A stretch of DNA of 64,000 nt, taken from the NCBI GenBank assembly GCA_963723455.1, contig CAVRQM010000004.1, positions 1-64,000 of the forward strand, in the 5' to 3' direction. This DNA comes from CAVRQM01 sp963723455. Its GTDB lineage: Bacteria > Pseudomonadota > Alphaproteobacteria > Acetobacterales > Acetobacteraceae. Below are positions 34,565 through 43,914 of this stretch, piece after piece. Under the pieces are notes generated by a model, which worked only from the letters and a program-made list of their open reading frames with translations, made no database searches and was not told the origin of the DNA. The position numbers and the translations under genes were made by a program. Each line of letters begins with the position of its first letter. Within the stretch, counting starts at the first letter, position 1.

Positions 34565-35671
34565 ATGGCGGTGACGCTCTCGCTGTATATTGCGCGCGCC
34601 TTTGCGCTGGCCGTGGCCGGCATGGTCGCGGCGCTGTCGCTGCTGGTCTCGCTGTTCGACTTCATCGAGCTGCTGCGCCGCTCGGCGACCCGGCCGGAGG
34701 CGACGTTCGCGCTGGTCACCGAGATCGCCGCGCTGCGCCTGCCGTGGATCGGCATGGAGATCCTGCCGTTCGCCGTGCTGCTGGGCGGCATCCTGGCGTT
34801 CTGGAGGCTGACCCGCTCCTCCGAGCTGATCGTGGCGCGTGCGGCCGGCATTTCCGCCTGGCAGTTTCTGGCGGCGCCCGCCTTGGTGGCGGTCGCGATG
34901 GGGGTGTTCGCCACCGCCGCGGTCAGCCCGCTATCGGCGATGATGCGCGCCCGCGCGGTCAGCCTGGAGGACACCTACCTGCAATCCGGCGGCGGGCCGC
35001 TGGCGCTGGCCGGCGGCCAGCTATGGCTGCGCCAGTCCGACCGCACCCTGGACCGCAAGGGCGTCGCGATCCTGCACGCGCAGTCGGTCAGCCTGCATGG
35101 CAAGGTGCTGGACGCGCATGATGTCAGCGTGTTCCGCCTGTCCGGGCGGGACACCCTCCTGCAGCGGATCGAGGCACATTCGGCGAGGCTCGGCCGTGGC
35201 GACTGGCTGCTGGCCGATGCGCGCACCCTGACCCCCGGCCAGCTGCCGGAGCCGCCGGCCGAGATCAGCCTGCCCACCGACCTGACCGTGGCGCGGGTGC
35301 AGGAAAGCTTCGCGCCGCCCGACACGCTGTCTGTCTGGGCGCTGCCGGGGTTCATCGGCCTGCTGGAGAAATCCGGGTTCTCGGCGATCCGCCACCGGCT
35401 GCAACTGCAGTCGCTGCTGGCGCTGCCGCTGCTGGCCGGGACGATGTGCCTGCTGTCGGCGGCGTTCTCGATGCGCCCGGCGCGGCGCGGCGGGGTGGCG
35501 CAGATGCTGGGCAGCGGCGTCGCCGCCGGCTTCGCGCTGTTCATGGTCTCCAAGATCGCCGCCGAGTTCGGGCAGTCGGGAGTGCTGCCGCCGGTGTTGG
35601 CGGCCTGGGCGCCGGCGGCGGCGGGCCTGCTGCTGGCGGTCGCGTTGCTGTTGCACCTGGAGGACGGCTGA
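34565..35671 (+). CDS. lptG: LPS export ABC transporter permease LptG
   Basis: This is the second permease half, 368 residues, with the same plan as LptF. The N-terminal helices contain VSLFDFIELLRRSATRPEA and the coupling helix FWRLTRSSELIVARAAGISA. A periplasmic domain precedes the C-terminal helices IRHRLQLQSLLALPLLAGTM. The family conserved C-terminal Phe/Gly-rich segment AAGFALFMVSKIAAEFGQSG is present. Its stop overlaps the lptD start (TGATG), giving the tight lptF-lptG-lptD order common in alphaproteobacteria. Confidence 0.92.
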   Translation: MAVTLSLYIARAFALAVAGMVAALSLLVSLFDFIELLRRSATRPEATFALVTEIAALRLPWIGMEILPFAVLLGGILAFWRLTRSSELIVARAAGISAWQFLAAPALVAVAMGVFATAAVSPLSAMMRARAVSLEDTYLQSGGGPLALAGGQLWLRQSDRTLDRKGVAILHAQSVSLHGKVLDAHDVSVFRLSGRDTLLQRIEAHSARLGRGDWLLADARTLTPGQLPEPPAEISLPTDLTVARVQESFAPPDTLSVWALPGFIGLLEKSGFSAIRHRLQLQSLLALPLLAGTMCLLSAAFSMRPARRGGVAQMLGSGVAAGFALFMVSKIAAEFGQSGVLPPVLAAWAPAAAGLLLAVALLLHLEDG

Positions 35672-37914
35672 TGGCGCAGCCGCGGCGCCGCCGCGCGAGG
35701 CTCGCTTGCGCCGCGGCGGCGGCAGTGCTGGCCGGGGCGCTGGGCGCGCGGGCGCAGCTCGCCGGCTTTGGCGGCGGCAGCCAGCCGGTGTCGCGCGACC
35801 AGCCGGTGTTCTATCAGTCCGACGCCGCCAGCTACGACCGCGACCACGGCCTCGTCACGCTGACCGGCCATGTCGAGATCTGGCAGGGCAACCGCGTGCT
35901 GCGCGCCGACCGCGTCACCTATGACCGCAATACCGGGGTGGCCGCGGCCAGCGGCCATGTCGTGCTGCTGGAGCCGGACGGGCAGGTGCTGTTCAGCCAG
36001 TATGCCGAGCTGTCCGGCGGCATGAAGCAGGGCGTGCTGCGCAACTTCACCGCCCAGCTGGCGGAGAACGGCAAGCTGGCGGCGAACGGGGCGCGCCGCA
36101 CCAACGGCCAGATCAACGAACTCAGCCGCGCCATCTATTCCACCTGCAATGTCTGCCGCCAGCACCCGGACCAGGTGCCGCTATGGGATCTGCGCGCCCG
36201 CTCGGCGGTGCAGGACACGGTGAACAAGCGCATCGAGTACCGCGACGCGGTGCTGGATTTTTACGGCGTGCCGGTGTTCTACACGCCGTACTTCACCCAT
36301 GCGGATCCCTCGGTGAAGCGCGCCAGCGGCTTTCTGGTGCCGACGATCGGGCAATCCAGCCACCTCGGGCCGTATTTCGCGCTGCCCTATTACTGGGTGC
36401 TCGACCGCGAATCCGACGTGGTGATCACGCCGGAGATCGCCGCCGATGCCGGCCCGGCGCTGGACGCCACCTATCGCCGCCGGTTCAACAACGGCCAGGT
36501 GCTGATCGACGGCTCGGCCGCGTACGACCAGAGCAAGCTGCAAGGCTCGATCTTCGCGCACGGCCAGTTCGCGCTGAATGACGAGTGGCGCTACGGCTTC
36601 GACATCGACCGGGCCACTTCCAGCGCCTATCTGCGCGACTTCAAGCTTGGCGGCGGCATCGACGACCTGCTGGCCAGCCAGGTCTATTTGGAAGGATTCG
36701 GCCAGGGCGCCTATTCGCGCGCCGACATGCGCGCCTATCAGGGGCTGTCATCGCGCTATGTCAGCGCGCAGCTGCCCTATGTGCTGCCGCGCTACGAATA
36801 CGATTTCGTCGGCGAGCCGGACGCGCTGGGCGGCCGATTCTCGCTCAACACCCAGGATTTCAACGTCTATCGCGAGCAGGGCACCAACACCCAGCGCGCC
36901 AGCCTGAGCATGAACTGGGAGCGCCCGGCCACCGGGGCGTTCGGCGAACTGTACAAGCTGGTGCTGCACGTGGACAGCGCCGCCTATCACGCATCGCAGC
37001 TGGATCAGCAGCCGAGCTGGGGGCCGGTCAACATGGCCGACAGCGCGCAGGGGATGCCGACCGCGGCGGTCAACATGCGCTGGCCGTTCTCACGCGACAT
37101 CGGCCGCTGGGGAACGCAGGTGATCGAGCCGATCGTGCAGATCATCGGCGCGCCGTACGGGTCGGGCTACGGCATCGGCACTCGGCCGGACGGCACCACT
37201 TTCGTCAACAGCCTGATTCCCAACGAGGACAGTTTCGGCGTCGAGTTCACCGACGCCAACCTGTTCAGCCTCAACCGCTTCCCCGGCATCGACCGGCTGG
37301 AGGGCGGCCCGCGCGCCGCCGCCGCCCTGCACGGCGCCTGGTACCTGCCCTCGGGCGCGGTGATCGACGGCCTGATCGGCCAGTCGTATCGCACCAAGCG
37401 CGACAATGCTTTCCCGACCGGCTCGGGCCTGGAGGACCGCGTTTCGGACGTGGTGGCGCGCCAGACCTTCACGCCCAACGCCTATCTGGATCTGACGGCG
37501 CGCGAGCGGTTCGACCACCGCAACTTCAATGTCCGCTTCGCGGACGCGCTGGCCAGCTTCGGGCCGTCCTGGCTGCGCTTCAACGCCGGGTATCTGTACG
37601 ACACGTTCAATCCGATCCTGTATTACGATCAGCCGCCAACCGGCAATTTTCTGGGCACGCCGCGCAACGAGGTGTCGGTCGGGGTCAACACCGCATTCGG
37701 CCACTATCGCCTCGGCGCCTCGGCGCGGCGCGACATCCAGACCGGCAAGATGGTGTCGGCAGGCGTGTCCGGCACCTATGAGGATGAGTGCTTCGCCTTC
37801 ACCACCACATTCTTCCGCCGCTACACCTCGCTGGACGGCGACGACGGGGCGAGCACCATCCTGTTTCAGATCACGCTCAAGACGGTGGGCACGTTCGGCT
37901 ATCACGCGCTGTAG
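35671..37914 (+). CDS. lptD: LPS-assembly protein LptD
   Basis: LptD is the outer-membrane barrel that inserts LPS into the outer leaflet. This 747-residue protein has a signal peptide (ACAAAAAVLAGALGARAQ), an N-terminal OstA beta-jellyroll (VLRADRVTYDRNTGVAAASG, GQVLFSQYAELSGGMKQGV) and a long C-terminal barrel with alternating aromatic strands. The plug-region motif PVFYTPYFTHADPSVKRASG is highly typical. Two cysteines in YSTCNVCRQHPDQVPLW could form the disulfides the family uses. The last 13 bases overlap the convergent pabC end. Confidence 0.92.
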   Translation: MAQPRRRRARLACAAAAAVLAGALGARAQLAGFGGGSQPVSRDQPVFYQSDAASYDRDHGLVTLTGHVEIWQGNRVLRADRVTYDRNTGVAAASGHVVLLEPDGQVLFSQYAELSGGMKQGVLRNFTAQLAENGKLAANGARRTNGQINELSRAIYSTCNVCRQHPDQVPLWDLRARSAVQDTVNKRIEYRDAVLDFYGVPVFYTPYFTHADPSVKRASGFLVPTIGQSSHLGPYFALPYYWVLDRESDVVITPEIAADAGPALDATYRRRFNNGQVLIDGSAAYDQSKLQGSIFAHGQFALNDEWRYGFDIDRATSSAYLRDFKLGGGIDDLLASQVYLEGFGQGAYSRADMRAYQGLSSRYVSAQLPYVLPRYEYDFVGEPDALGGRFSLNTQDFNVYREQGTNTQRASLSMNWERPATGAFGELYKLVLHVDSAAYHASQLDQQPSWGPVNMADSAQGMPTAAVNMRWPFSRDIGRWGTQVIEPIVQIIGAPYGSGYGIGTRPDGTTFVNSLIPNEDSFGVEFTDANLFSLNRFPGIDRLEGGPRAAAALHGAWYLPSGAVIDGLIGQSYRTKRDNAFPTGSGLEDRVSDVVARQTFTPNAYLDLTARERFDHRNFNVRFADALASFGPSWLRFNAGYLYDTFNPILYYDQPPTGNFLGTPRNEVSVGVNTAFGHYRLGASARRDIQTGKMVSAGVSGTYEDECFAFTTTFFRRYTSLDGDDGASTILFQITLKTVGTFGYHAL

Positions 37915-38684
37915 CGCCACCCCTGGCCGGCGAGCTTCCTGCCCTCGATCATCGCCACCTGCCGCGTGCCGAGGCTGTTGCCCAGCATCGCGGCCCGGGC
38001 GTCGAGCAGGTCGGCCGGCAGCAGGCTGCGTTCCACCGCATCCCCGGCCTCGATCAGCCGGGCGCGGAAAATCCCCGGCAGCGCGCCATCGGCGACCGGC
38101 GGGGTGACCGGCGTGCCGTCGCGCAGCACGACGAACAGATTGGCCGCGGTGGCTTCGGCGAGCTGGCCGCGGGTGTTGAGCAGGATGGCGTCGTCGGCGC
38201 CGCGCGCGGCCGCTTCGCGGCGGGCGATGATGCTGTCCAGGTAGTTCAGCGATTTGATCCGCGACAGCGGCGAGGCCTCGTTGCGGCAGGTCGAGCGGGC
38301 GATGACGACGCGCGCGGGCGCAGCCGGCTGCGGCAGCGCGGCGACGGCGATCAGCAGGCTGGGCGTGGGGTCGGCGGCCGGCAGCACGCCGCGCGGGCCG
38401 GGACCGCGCGACAGGGTGATCCGCACCGCCGCATCGGCCAGCGCGCCGGCGGCCAGCACCGCGCCCACGGCTTCGGCCAGCGCCGCGTCGCTCCAGCCGA
38501 GCGGGATGCCCAGCACCGCCGCGCCGTGACGGAGCCGGGCCAGATGCCGGTCCAGGTGCAGCGCCAGGCCGGCGGCGGCGCGGATCGTTTCGAACACCCC
38601 GTCGCCGAGCAGGAAGCCGCGATCGGCGGGGTCGATCCGCGCCGCCGCGGCCGGGAGCAGCGCGCCGTTCAGCCACAGCGTCAT
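37902..38684 (-). CDS. pabC: Class IV aminotransferase, probable 4-amino-4-deoxychorismate lyase PabC
   Basis: This 260-residue PLP enzyme is of fold type IV. It has MTLWLNGALLPAAAARIDPA, the family start RGFLLGDGVFETIRAAAGL and the Schiff-base lysine in SRIKSLNYLDSIIARREA. The cofactor-phosphate region is GQLAEATAANLFVVLRDG. D-amino acid transaminases share the fold, but the gene is translationally coupled (ATGA) to pabB, so release of pyruvate from aminodeoxychorismate to give p-aminobenzoate for folate is the best call. Confidence 0.88.
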   Translation of the reverse strand: MTLWLNGALLPAAAARIDPADRGFLLGDGVFETIRAAAGLALHLDRHLARLRHGAAVLGIPLGWSDAALAEAVGAVLAAGALADAAVRITLSRGPGPRGVLPAADPTPSLLIAVAALPQPAAPARVVIARSTCRNEASPLSRIKSLNYLDSIIARREAAARGADDAILLNTRGQLAEATAANLFVVLRDGTPVTPPVADGALPGIFRARLIEAGDAVERSLLPADLLDARAAMLGNSLGTRQVAMIEGRKLAGQGWRYSA

Positions 38685-40081
38685 TCCGGCAGCGTGCCTA
38701 GGGCGCGCAGCAGCGGGCCGGCCTTCACCATCATCTCGCGAAACTCCTCGGCCGGATCCGAATCCCAGACGATGCCGCCGCCGGCCTGCACCGCCACGGT
38801 CTCGGGCGTGATCGTCGCGGTGCGGATGACGATGCTGCTGTCCATGGCGCCGTCCCAGCCGATCCAGGCGATGCTGCCGCAATACGGCCCGCGCGCCGCC
38901 GCCTCCAGCTCGGCGATGATCCGCATGGCGCGGATTTTCGGCGCGCCGGTGATCGAGCCGCCGGGGAAGGTGGCGCGCAGCAGATCGACCGGGCCGAGGC
39001 CGGGCCGCAGCCGCCCCTCGATCGCCGAGACCAGGTGATGCACCGAGGCGAAGCTTTCGATGGCGTGCAGTTTCGGCACGCGCACGCTGCCGATGCTGGC
39101 CACCCGGGAGATGTCGTTGCGCAGCAGATCCACGATCATCAGGTTCTCGGCCCGGTCCTTCTCGCTGGTCTGCAGTTCGGCGCTGAGCGCCGAGTCCGCC
39201 TCCGGCGAGCGGCCGCGCGCGCGAGTGCCCTTGATCGGGCGGCTTTCGATGCGGCCATCGGCGGAGAGTTGCAGGAATCGCTCTGGCGAGGCGCTGGCGA
39301 TGGCGAGGCGCGGGCCGCAATCGAGATAGGCGGCGAACGGCGCGGGGCTGGCGCGGCGGATCGCGGCATACAGGTCGGCCGCGCGCAGCCCCGGCGGGCG
39401 CGGGGCGAGGAAGCGATTGGTGTAGTTGGCCTGATAGATGTCGCCGGCAGCAATGTAGTCCTTGATCCGAACGATCGCGGCCTCGTACTCCGCGCGCGCG
39501 GTTTCGCGCCGCCAAGCCAAGCGCGGCGTCTCTGCGCGCGCCCGCGGCCGAGGCGCGTCGAGGCGGTGCAGCAGCCAGTCAGCGCGCGCCGCACGCCGGC
39601 GGCGGCGCGCGCTGGGTTCGGTTTCGGGCAAACCCGAGGACAGCAGCCAGGCGCGGCGTTGCTGCCGGTCGAACGCCAGCAGCAGATCGTAGAAGCCGAA
39701 CGCCATGTCCGGGATATCCAGCGCCCCAGACGCCTTGCGCGGCACGTCCTCCAGGTGGCAGGCCAGTTCGTAGCCGAGCAAGCCGATCGCGCCGCCGATG
39801 AACGGCACGGGCGCTTCGGGGGCGACCAGGGGGAAGCGGGCCAGCTCGCTGGCCAGCGCCGCGAACGGATCGAGCGGCACGGTTCGGCCGTCGAGCGTTA
39901 CCCGGCCGGCTTCGGCGTGTAGCACCCGGAATGGGTCCACGGCGATGTATGCGACGCGGCTCCGCTCCGACAGCGGCGCGGCGCTGTCCAGCCAGGCGAC
40001 ATATCGTTCGTCGGCGAAGCTGGCGAAGGCGTCGGCAGGGTCGCGCCAGGCGATCTCGCGGATCAGCATGGCTTGGGTCAT
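38681..40081 (-). CDS. pabB: Aminodeoxychorismate synthase component I
   Basis: This enzyme converts chorismate plus ammonia from PabA to aminodeoxychorismate. The 466-residue protein shows AAGDIYQANYTNRFLAPRP, SPERFLQLSADGRIESRPIK, the diagnostic lysine motif PIKGTRARG (anthranilate synthases have PIAGT), DRAENLMIVDLLRNDISRV and TFPGGSITGAPKIRAMRII. The start is placed at ATG 40081 (MTQAMLIREIAW); a longer reading from 40207 adds an unrelated basic leader. It is followed by pabC and preceded by manC after 82 bases on the same strand. PabA is not in the window. Confidence 0.92.
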   Translation of the reverse strand: MTQAMLIREIAWRDPADAFASFADERYVAWLDSAAPLSERSRVAYIAVDPFRVLHAEAGRVTLDGRTVPLDPFAALASELARFPLVAPEAPVPFIGGAIGLLGYELACHLEDVPRKASGALDIPDMAFGFYDLLLAFDRQQRRAWLLSSGLPETEPSARRRRRAARADWLLHRLDAPRPRARAETPRLAWRRETARAEYEAAIVRIKDYIAAGDIYQANYTNRFLAPRPPGLRAADLYAAIRRASPAPFAAYLDCGPRLAIASASPERFLQLSADGRIESRPIKGTRARGRSPEADSALSAELQTSEKDRAENLMIVDLLRNDISRVASIGSVRVPKLHAIESFASVHHLVSAIEGRLRPGLGPVDLLRATFPGGSITGAPKIRAMRIIAELEAAARGPYCGSIAWIGWDGAMDSSIVIRTATITPETVAVQAGGGIVWDSDPAEEFREMMVKAGPLLRALGTLPE

Positions 40082-40163
40082 ACGACCTGCATCGGAGCCG
40101 AGCCATCCTATCGGGTCGCGAGCCGGCGCCAACTCAGTGGACGACAGGCCTTGCGCGATGAGC

Positions 40164-41645
40164 CTACCCCGCCGCGACGGCCCCCGATTGCGACAGGTCG
40201 GCGACACGCTCCACGTCGTCGTCGCCCAGATAGCTGCCGGACTGCACCTCGATCAGCGTCAGCGGGATGCGGCCGGGATTTTCCAGACGGTGCCAGCTGC
40301 CGAGCGGCAGGTAGATGCTTTCGTTCTCGCGCACCAGCATCTGTTCGGCATCGCGCGCGACCCGCGCGGTGCCGCGCACCACCACCCAGTGTTCCGCGCG
40401 GTTGAAGTGCTTCTGCAACGACAGGTGCGCGCCCGGCTCGACTACGATGCGTTTCACCGCGAAGCGGTCGCCCTGGATCAGCGTCTCGTGGAAGCCCCAG
40501 GGACGATAGGTGCGGTTGTGCCGCACTGCCTCGCCGCGGTTCTGCGCGCGCAGCCGGTCAACGACTTTCTTTACGTCCTGCGCGTGGTCGCGGTGCATCG
40601 CCAGCACCGCGTCGCCGGTGACCACCACCACAGCGTCGGCCAGCCCGACCACGGCGGTCACGATGCCGTCGCTGCGCACGTAGCAGTCGCGCGCCGATTG
40701 CAGCAGCACGTCGCCGACCGCGACATTGCCGGCCTCGTCCTTGGCGCCGAGTTCCCAAAGCGCCCACCAGCTGCCGACATCCGACCAGCCGAGCGAGGCC
40801 GGCACCACGGCGGCGCGGTCGGTGCGCTCGGTCACCGCATAGTCCAGGCTAATGCCTGGCGAGCGGGCGAAGTCCTCGCCAAGCCGGATGAAGTCCAAAT
40901 CCTGATGCCGCCCGGCCACCGCCGCGCGCACCGCGGCCAGCACGTCCGGCGCGTGGCGGCCCATTTCCTCGATCAGCGTCGCCGCGGTGGCCACGAACAT
41001 CCCTGCGTTCCACAGGTGCCGCCCATCGGCCAGCATCGCCGCCGCGCGCGCGGCGTCGGGCTTCTCCACGAATGCCGAGATCGCCTGCACGCCGGGCAGC
41101 CCGGGCAGGGTGTCGCCGGCCTCGATATAGCCGTAGCCGGTTTCCGGCGCGGTCGGATGCATGCCGAACATCACCAGCCGCCCGGCGCGCGCGCCGGCCA
41201 CCGCCAAATCCAGCAGGGCGTGCAGCGCCGCGGTGTCGCTGATCGCCGCGTCGGCGGCCATGATCCACAGCACCGCGCCGGGATCCTGCTCGGCAACCAG
41301 CAGCGCGGCGGCGGCGACGGCCGGGGCGCTGTTGCGGCCGACCGGCTCCAGCACGATGCGGGTGTCGCGCGCGCCGGCCTGGCGCATCTGCTCGGCGACC
41401 AGGAAACGGTGCGCCTGGTTGCACACCACGATTGGCGGCGCGAAGCCCGGGCCGAGGCCGCGCCGCGCGGTGTCCTCGATCAGCGAGCGGTCGCTGGCCA
41501 GCGGCCAGAACTGCTTGGGAAAGCTCTCGCGCGACACCGGCCACAGCCGGGTCCCGGAGCCGCCCGACAGGATCACCGGCACCACCAGGCCGGCCTCGGC
41601 CTGCCCGGGATCACCCGCCGCCGGCTCGGGCCGCAGGTAATCCAT
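40164..41645 (-). CDS. manC: Mannose-1-P guanylyltransferase / mannose-6-P isomerase (type II)
   Basis: This bifunctional 493-residue enzyme of the AlgA/ManC type makes mannose 6-phosphate and converts mannose 1-phosphate to GDP-mannose for surface polysaccharides. The nucleotidyltransferase signature is VILSGGSGTRLWPVSRESFP at residues 24-43, with QAISAFVEKPDAARAAAM in the middle. The C-terminal cupin domain has the type II isomerase motif LQKHFNRAEHWVVVRGTA and RPWGFHETLIQGDRF. It starts at ATG 41645, two bases after the upstream hypothetical gene's stop. Its product is the substrate of the broken AlgD-type gene at the left edge. Confidence 0.93.
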   Translation of the reverse strand: MDYLRPEPAAGDPGQAEAGLVVPVILSGGSGTRLWPVSRESFPKQFWPLASDRSLIEDTARRGLGPGFAPPIVVCNQAHRFLVAEQMRQAGARDTRIVLEPVGRNSAPAVAAAALLVAEQDPGAVLWIMAADAAISDTAALHALLDLAVAGARAGRLVMFGMHPTAPETGYGYIEAGDTLPGLPGVQAISAFVEKPDAARAAAMLADGRHLWNAGMFVATAATLIEEMGRHAPDVLAAVRAAVAGRHQDLDFIRLGEDFARSPGISLDYAVTERTDRAAVVPASLGWSDVGSWWALWELGAKDEAGNVAVGDVLLQSARDCYVRSDGIVTAVVGLADAVVVVTGDAVLAMHRDHAQDVKKVVDRLRAQNRGEAVRHNRTYRPWGFHETLIQGDRFAVKRIVVEPGAHLSLQKHFNRAEHWVVVRGTARVARDAEQMLVRENESIYLPLGSWHRLENPGRIPLTLIEVQSGSYLGDDDVERVADLSQSGAVAAG

Positions 41646-41647
41646 CG

Positions 41648-41953
41648 TCAGGAGAGCGGCTTGTGCGCGCGCTCGATCAGCCGGGCGATCAGGCCCGGCT
41701 TCTTCGGCGCGACGGTCTTGGCGGCGCGGGCCAGCGCCTCGGCCTCGGCTGCCTCGGCGCGGCGCTTCTGCTCCAGCCAGCGATCCAGGCTCAGTCCGGC
41801 CTTGGCGGCGCGCCGCGCCTCGTACTCGCGCTGTCCCTCGGTCATCGCGGCCGGCTTGCCCCGCGCCGGAGTGGTCGCCTTGGCTGCGATTCTCGGCGCA
41901 TTCTCGGTCCGCCTCTCCCCCGTCTGTCTCGTATCCCCTGTCTGTCTGGCCAT
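41648..41953 (-). CDS. Small charged hypothetical protein
   Basis: This 101-residue protein is rich in Ala, Arg, Lys and Glu. The first half is probably disordered (RQTGDTRQTGERRTENAPR) and the second half is helical, with a possible coiled coil (EYEARRAAKAGLSLDRWLEQ, AEAAEAEALARAAKTVA). No family is recognised. The ATG at 41953 is the first in a frame that otherwise runs back through the antisense of the next gene. It is co-directional with manC and only two bases from it. It may be a genus-level protein; function unknown. Confidence 0.55.
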   Translation of the reverse strand: MARQTGDTRQTGERRTENAPRIAAKATTPARGKPAAMTEGQREYEARRAAKAGLSLDRWLEQKRRAEAAEAEALARAAKTVAPKKPGLIARLIERAHKPLS

Positions 41954-42046
41954 CGCACCCTCTCCGCGGGGCGGCGAACGTGGCAGTCTCCAGGGGCCGG
42001 GACAAGACAGGCGCGGGCGGAGGCGGTTCACGAGGATGGGGGCGCA

Positions 42047-42385
42047 ATGGCCGAGCCACGCGTGAAGGCCGCAATCTGGGTCGGTGCGGTGCTGCGCCTG
42101 GGCAATGCGGCCGGGCGCTATGGCGCGGTGCTGCGGCGCGGCGACGATGAATCCGGCGGCGTGCTGGTGGTGCTGCGCGGGCGGATCGGCTTGTGTGTGC
42201 TGAGCCAGGTGCGGGGCCCGGACGGCGGACTGGCTTGGCTGCGCGCCACCGGCCCGGACGCGGTCGAGCCGGCGGCGGCCGACGCCTATGTCGAGCGGCA
42301 GGTCCGGGTGGACCCGGATCTGTGGGTGCTGGAGTTCGACAGCCCCGACCTGCTGCCGCCGTTCGAGGCGACGATCCTGGCATGA
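42047..42385 (+). CDS. DUF1491 family protein
   Basis: This 112-residue protein of the alphaproteobacterial DUF1491 family has no known function. Landmarks are RVKAAIWVGAVLRLGNAAGR at the N-terminus, GGVLVVLRGRIGLCVLSQVR, the aromatic GLAWLRATGPDAVEPAAADA and the C-terminal VERQVRVDPDLWVLEFDS. The length matches the family. It is divergent from the small hypothetical gene. A ribosome site GAGGATGGGGGCG precedes the ATG. Confidence 0.82.
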   Translation: MAEPRVKAAIWVGAVLRLGNAAGRYGAVLRRGDDESGGVLVVLRGRIGLCVLSQVRGPDGGLAWLRATGPDAVEPAAADAYVERQVRVDPDLWVLEFDSPDLLPPFEATILA

Positions 42386-42511
42386 GATAGCGCGGTGTTG
42401 CCGTCCGGGCACGGCGACGCCGCATCAGCGCAGGCGCCAGCGACCCCACTGGTCAAGTTCGGGGGGGGTTAACATTGCGCTGCCGTAAATGAACGCCAAG
42501 GAAATTGCACG

Positions 42512-43628
42512 ATGACAGGCCGCACGCTGCTGCTGACCACCTCCCTGCTTGCAATGCCCGCGCTGGCCTCGGCTCAGCCCGTCAGCCGGGCTGTACGTGG
42601 GGGCCGGGGCCGGCTACAACTATCTCCAGAATCAGGATGTGACGTCCAAGACCAGCAGCGGTGCGACGACGCTGTTCACCGAGCCGGGCAGCCACCTGAG
42701 CGGCTCCGGCGGCCCGCTGGTCTCGGCGAGCCTGGGTTACGGGTTCGGCAACGGCCTGCGGCTGGAAGTGCAGGGCGACTGGCGGGGGCAGCACGACAAG
42801 TACGACCACGGCGCCGGCGGCAATTTCTCGGGCGGCGCCGACCTGCAGACCTATGGCGGGTTCGTCAACGCGCTGTACGATGTCGATCTCGGCCTGCCGG
42901 TGTTCCCGTATCTCGGGTTGGGCGTCGGCTATGAGGAAACGTTCGGGCGAAACTTCACTCTTTATCGCAACAGACCCGCCACGGGGCAGTTGCAGGAGTT
43001 CGACTTCAGCCACAACACCCAGGGCTCGATCGCGGCCCAGGGCATTTTGGGCGCGGCGTTCCCGGTGGCCGGCATACCCGGCCTGTCGGTGACCGCCGAA
43101 TACCGCTTCATGTATGTAGCCGATTCGGAGACTTTCGACGGCGCGTTCACCAACGGGTTCGGCTCGATCCCAGCCAAGATCAAGATCGGCTCGCAGTATA
43201 ACCATGCCGGCCTGGTCGGGCTGCGCTACGCCTTCAACGTGCCGGCCCCGCCGCCGCCGCCGGCCCCGGTCGTAGCCGCGCCCCCGGCGGCGCAGCCGGC
43301 GCGCACCTACCTGGTGTTCTTCGACTGGGATCGCGCCGACCTGACCGCCCGTGCCCGGCAGATCATCGCCGAGGCGGCGCAGAACGCGACGCACGTGCAG
43401 GTGACGCGGATCATGGTCGACGGCTACACCGACCTGTCCGGCACCGCCGCCTACAACCAGCGGCTCAGCGTGCGCCGCGCCGACTCGGTCGCCGCCGAGC
43501 TGGTCCGCGACGGCATTCCCCGCAACGAGATCACCACGCAGGGCTTTGGCGAGAGCCACCCGCTGGTGCCGACGGCGCAGGGCGTCCGCGAGCCGCAGAA
43601 CCGGCGCGTCGAGATCGTTCTGAAGTAG
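42512..43628 (+). CDS. OmpA-family outer-membrane protein, copy 1 (one N-terminal frameshift)
   Basis: The signal peptide starts at ATG 42512 (MTGRTLLLTTSLLAMPALAS) with AAGGAA upstream. One extra C near 42588 shifts the frame exactly at the signal-peptide cleavage region, after which GLYVGAGAGYNYLQNQ begins the eight-strand barrel. The barrel (about residues 22-235) ends AGLVGLRYAFNVP, followed by a Pro/Ala hinge. A C-terminal OmpA peptidoglycan-binding domain contains YLVFFDWDRADLTARARQII and NQRLSVRRADSVAAELVRDG. It links the outer membrane to the cell wall. A near-identical domain is repeated in the next gene. Confidence 0.88.
43211..43628 (+). repeat. 418-base direct repeat, copy 1 (3' part of first OmpA gene)
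   Basis: From the last barrel strand to the stop codon this segment matches 44595-45012 in length and at all but about seven bases by eye (for example GTAGCC/GTGGCC, GTCGAC/GTCAAC, CGCGAC/CAGGAC, GTTCTG/ATCCTG). The upstream barrel regions of the two genes differ much more. Confidence 0.9.
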
Positions 43629-43914
43629 GAAGCGCGCCGATCCTGGCCGGGCCGCCCGTCCTGGCCAGGATTTGCCTTGGTTCACGCCTTTCCAGGCATG
43701 ACATCACTGTCCCGTGATCGACACATGACTGTGGCTTGCGCGCAACGGTCGTCATCCGAAAGCCGCACCGTTGCGGGTCCGCGGTGACTCGGCTCTGGCT
43801 TCGACACATCCAGGTCGTTACTTTCGCCTTTGACAGGACTGCGGCGGCGAGCGCCGCCCTGGCCCAGGCGGTGCCCGCGGGGTGCAGCCATGACAGAACG
43901 AGGAGATAGGATTT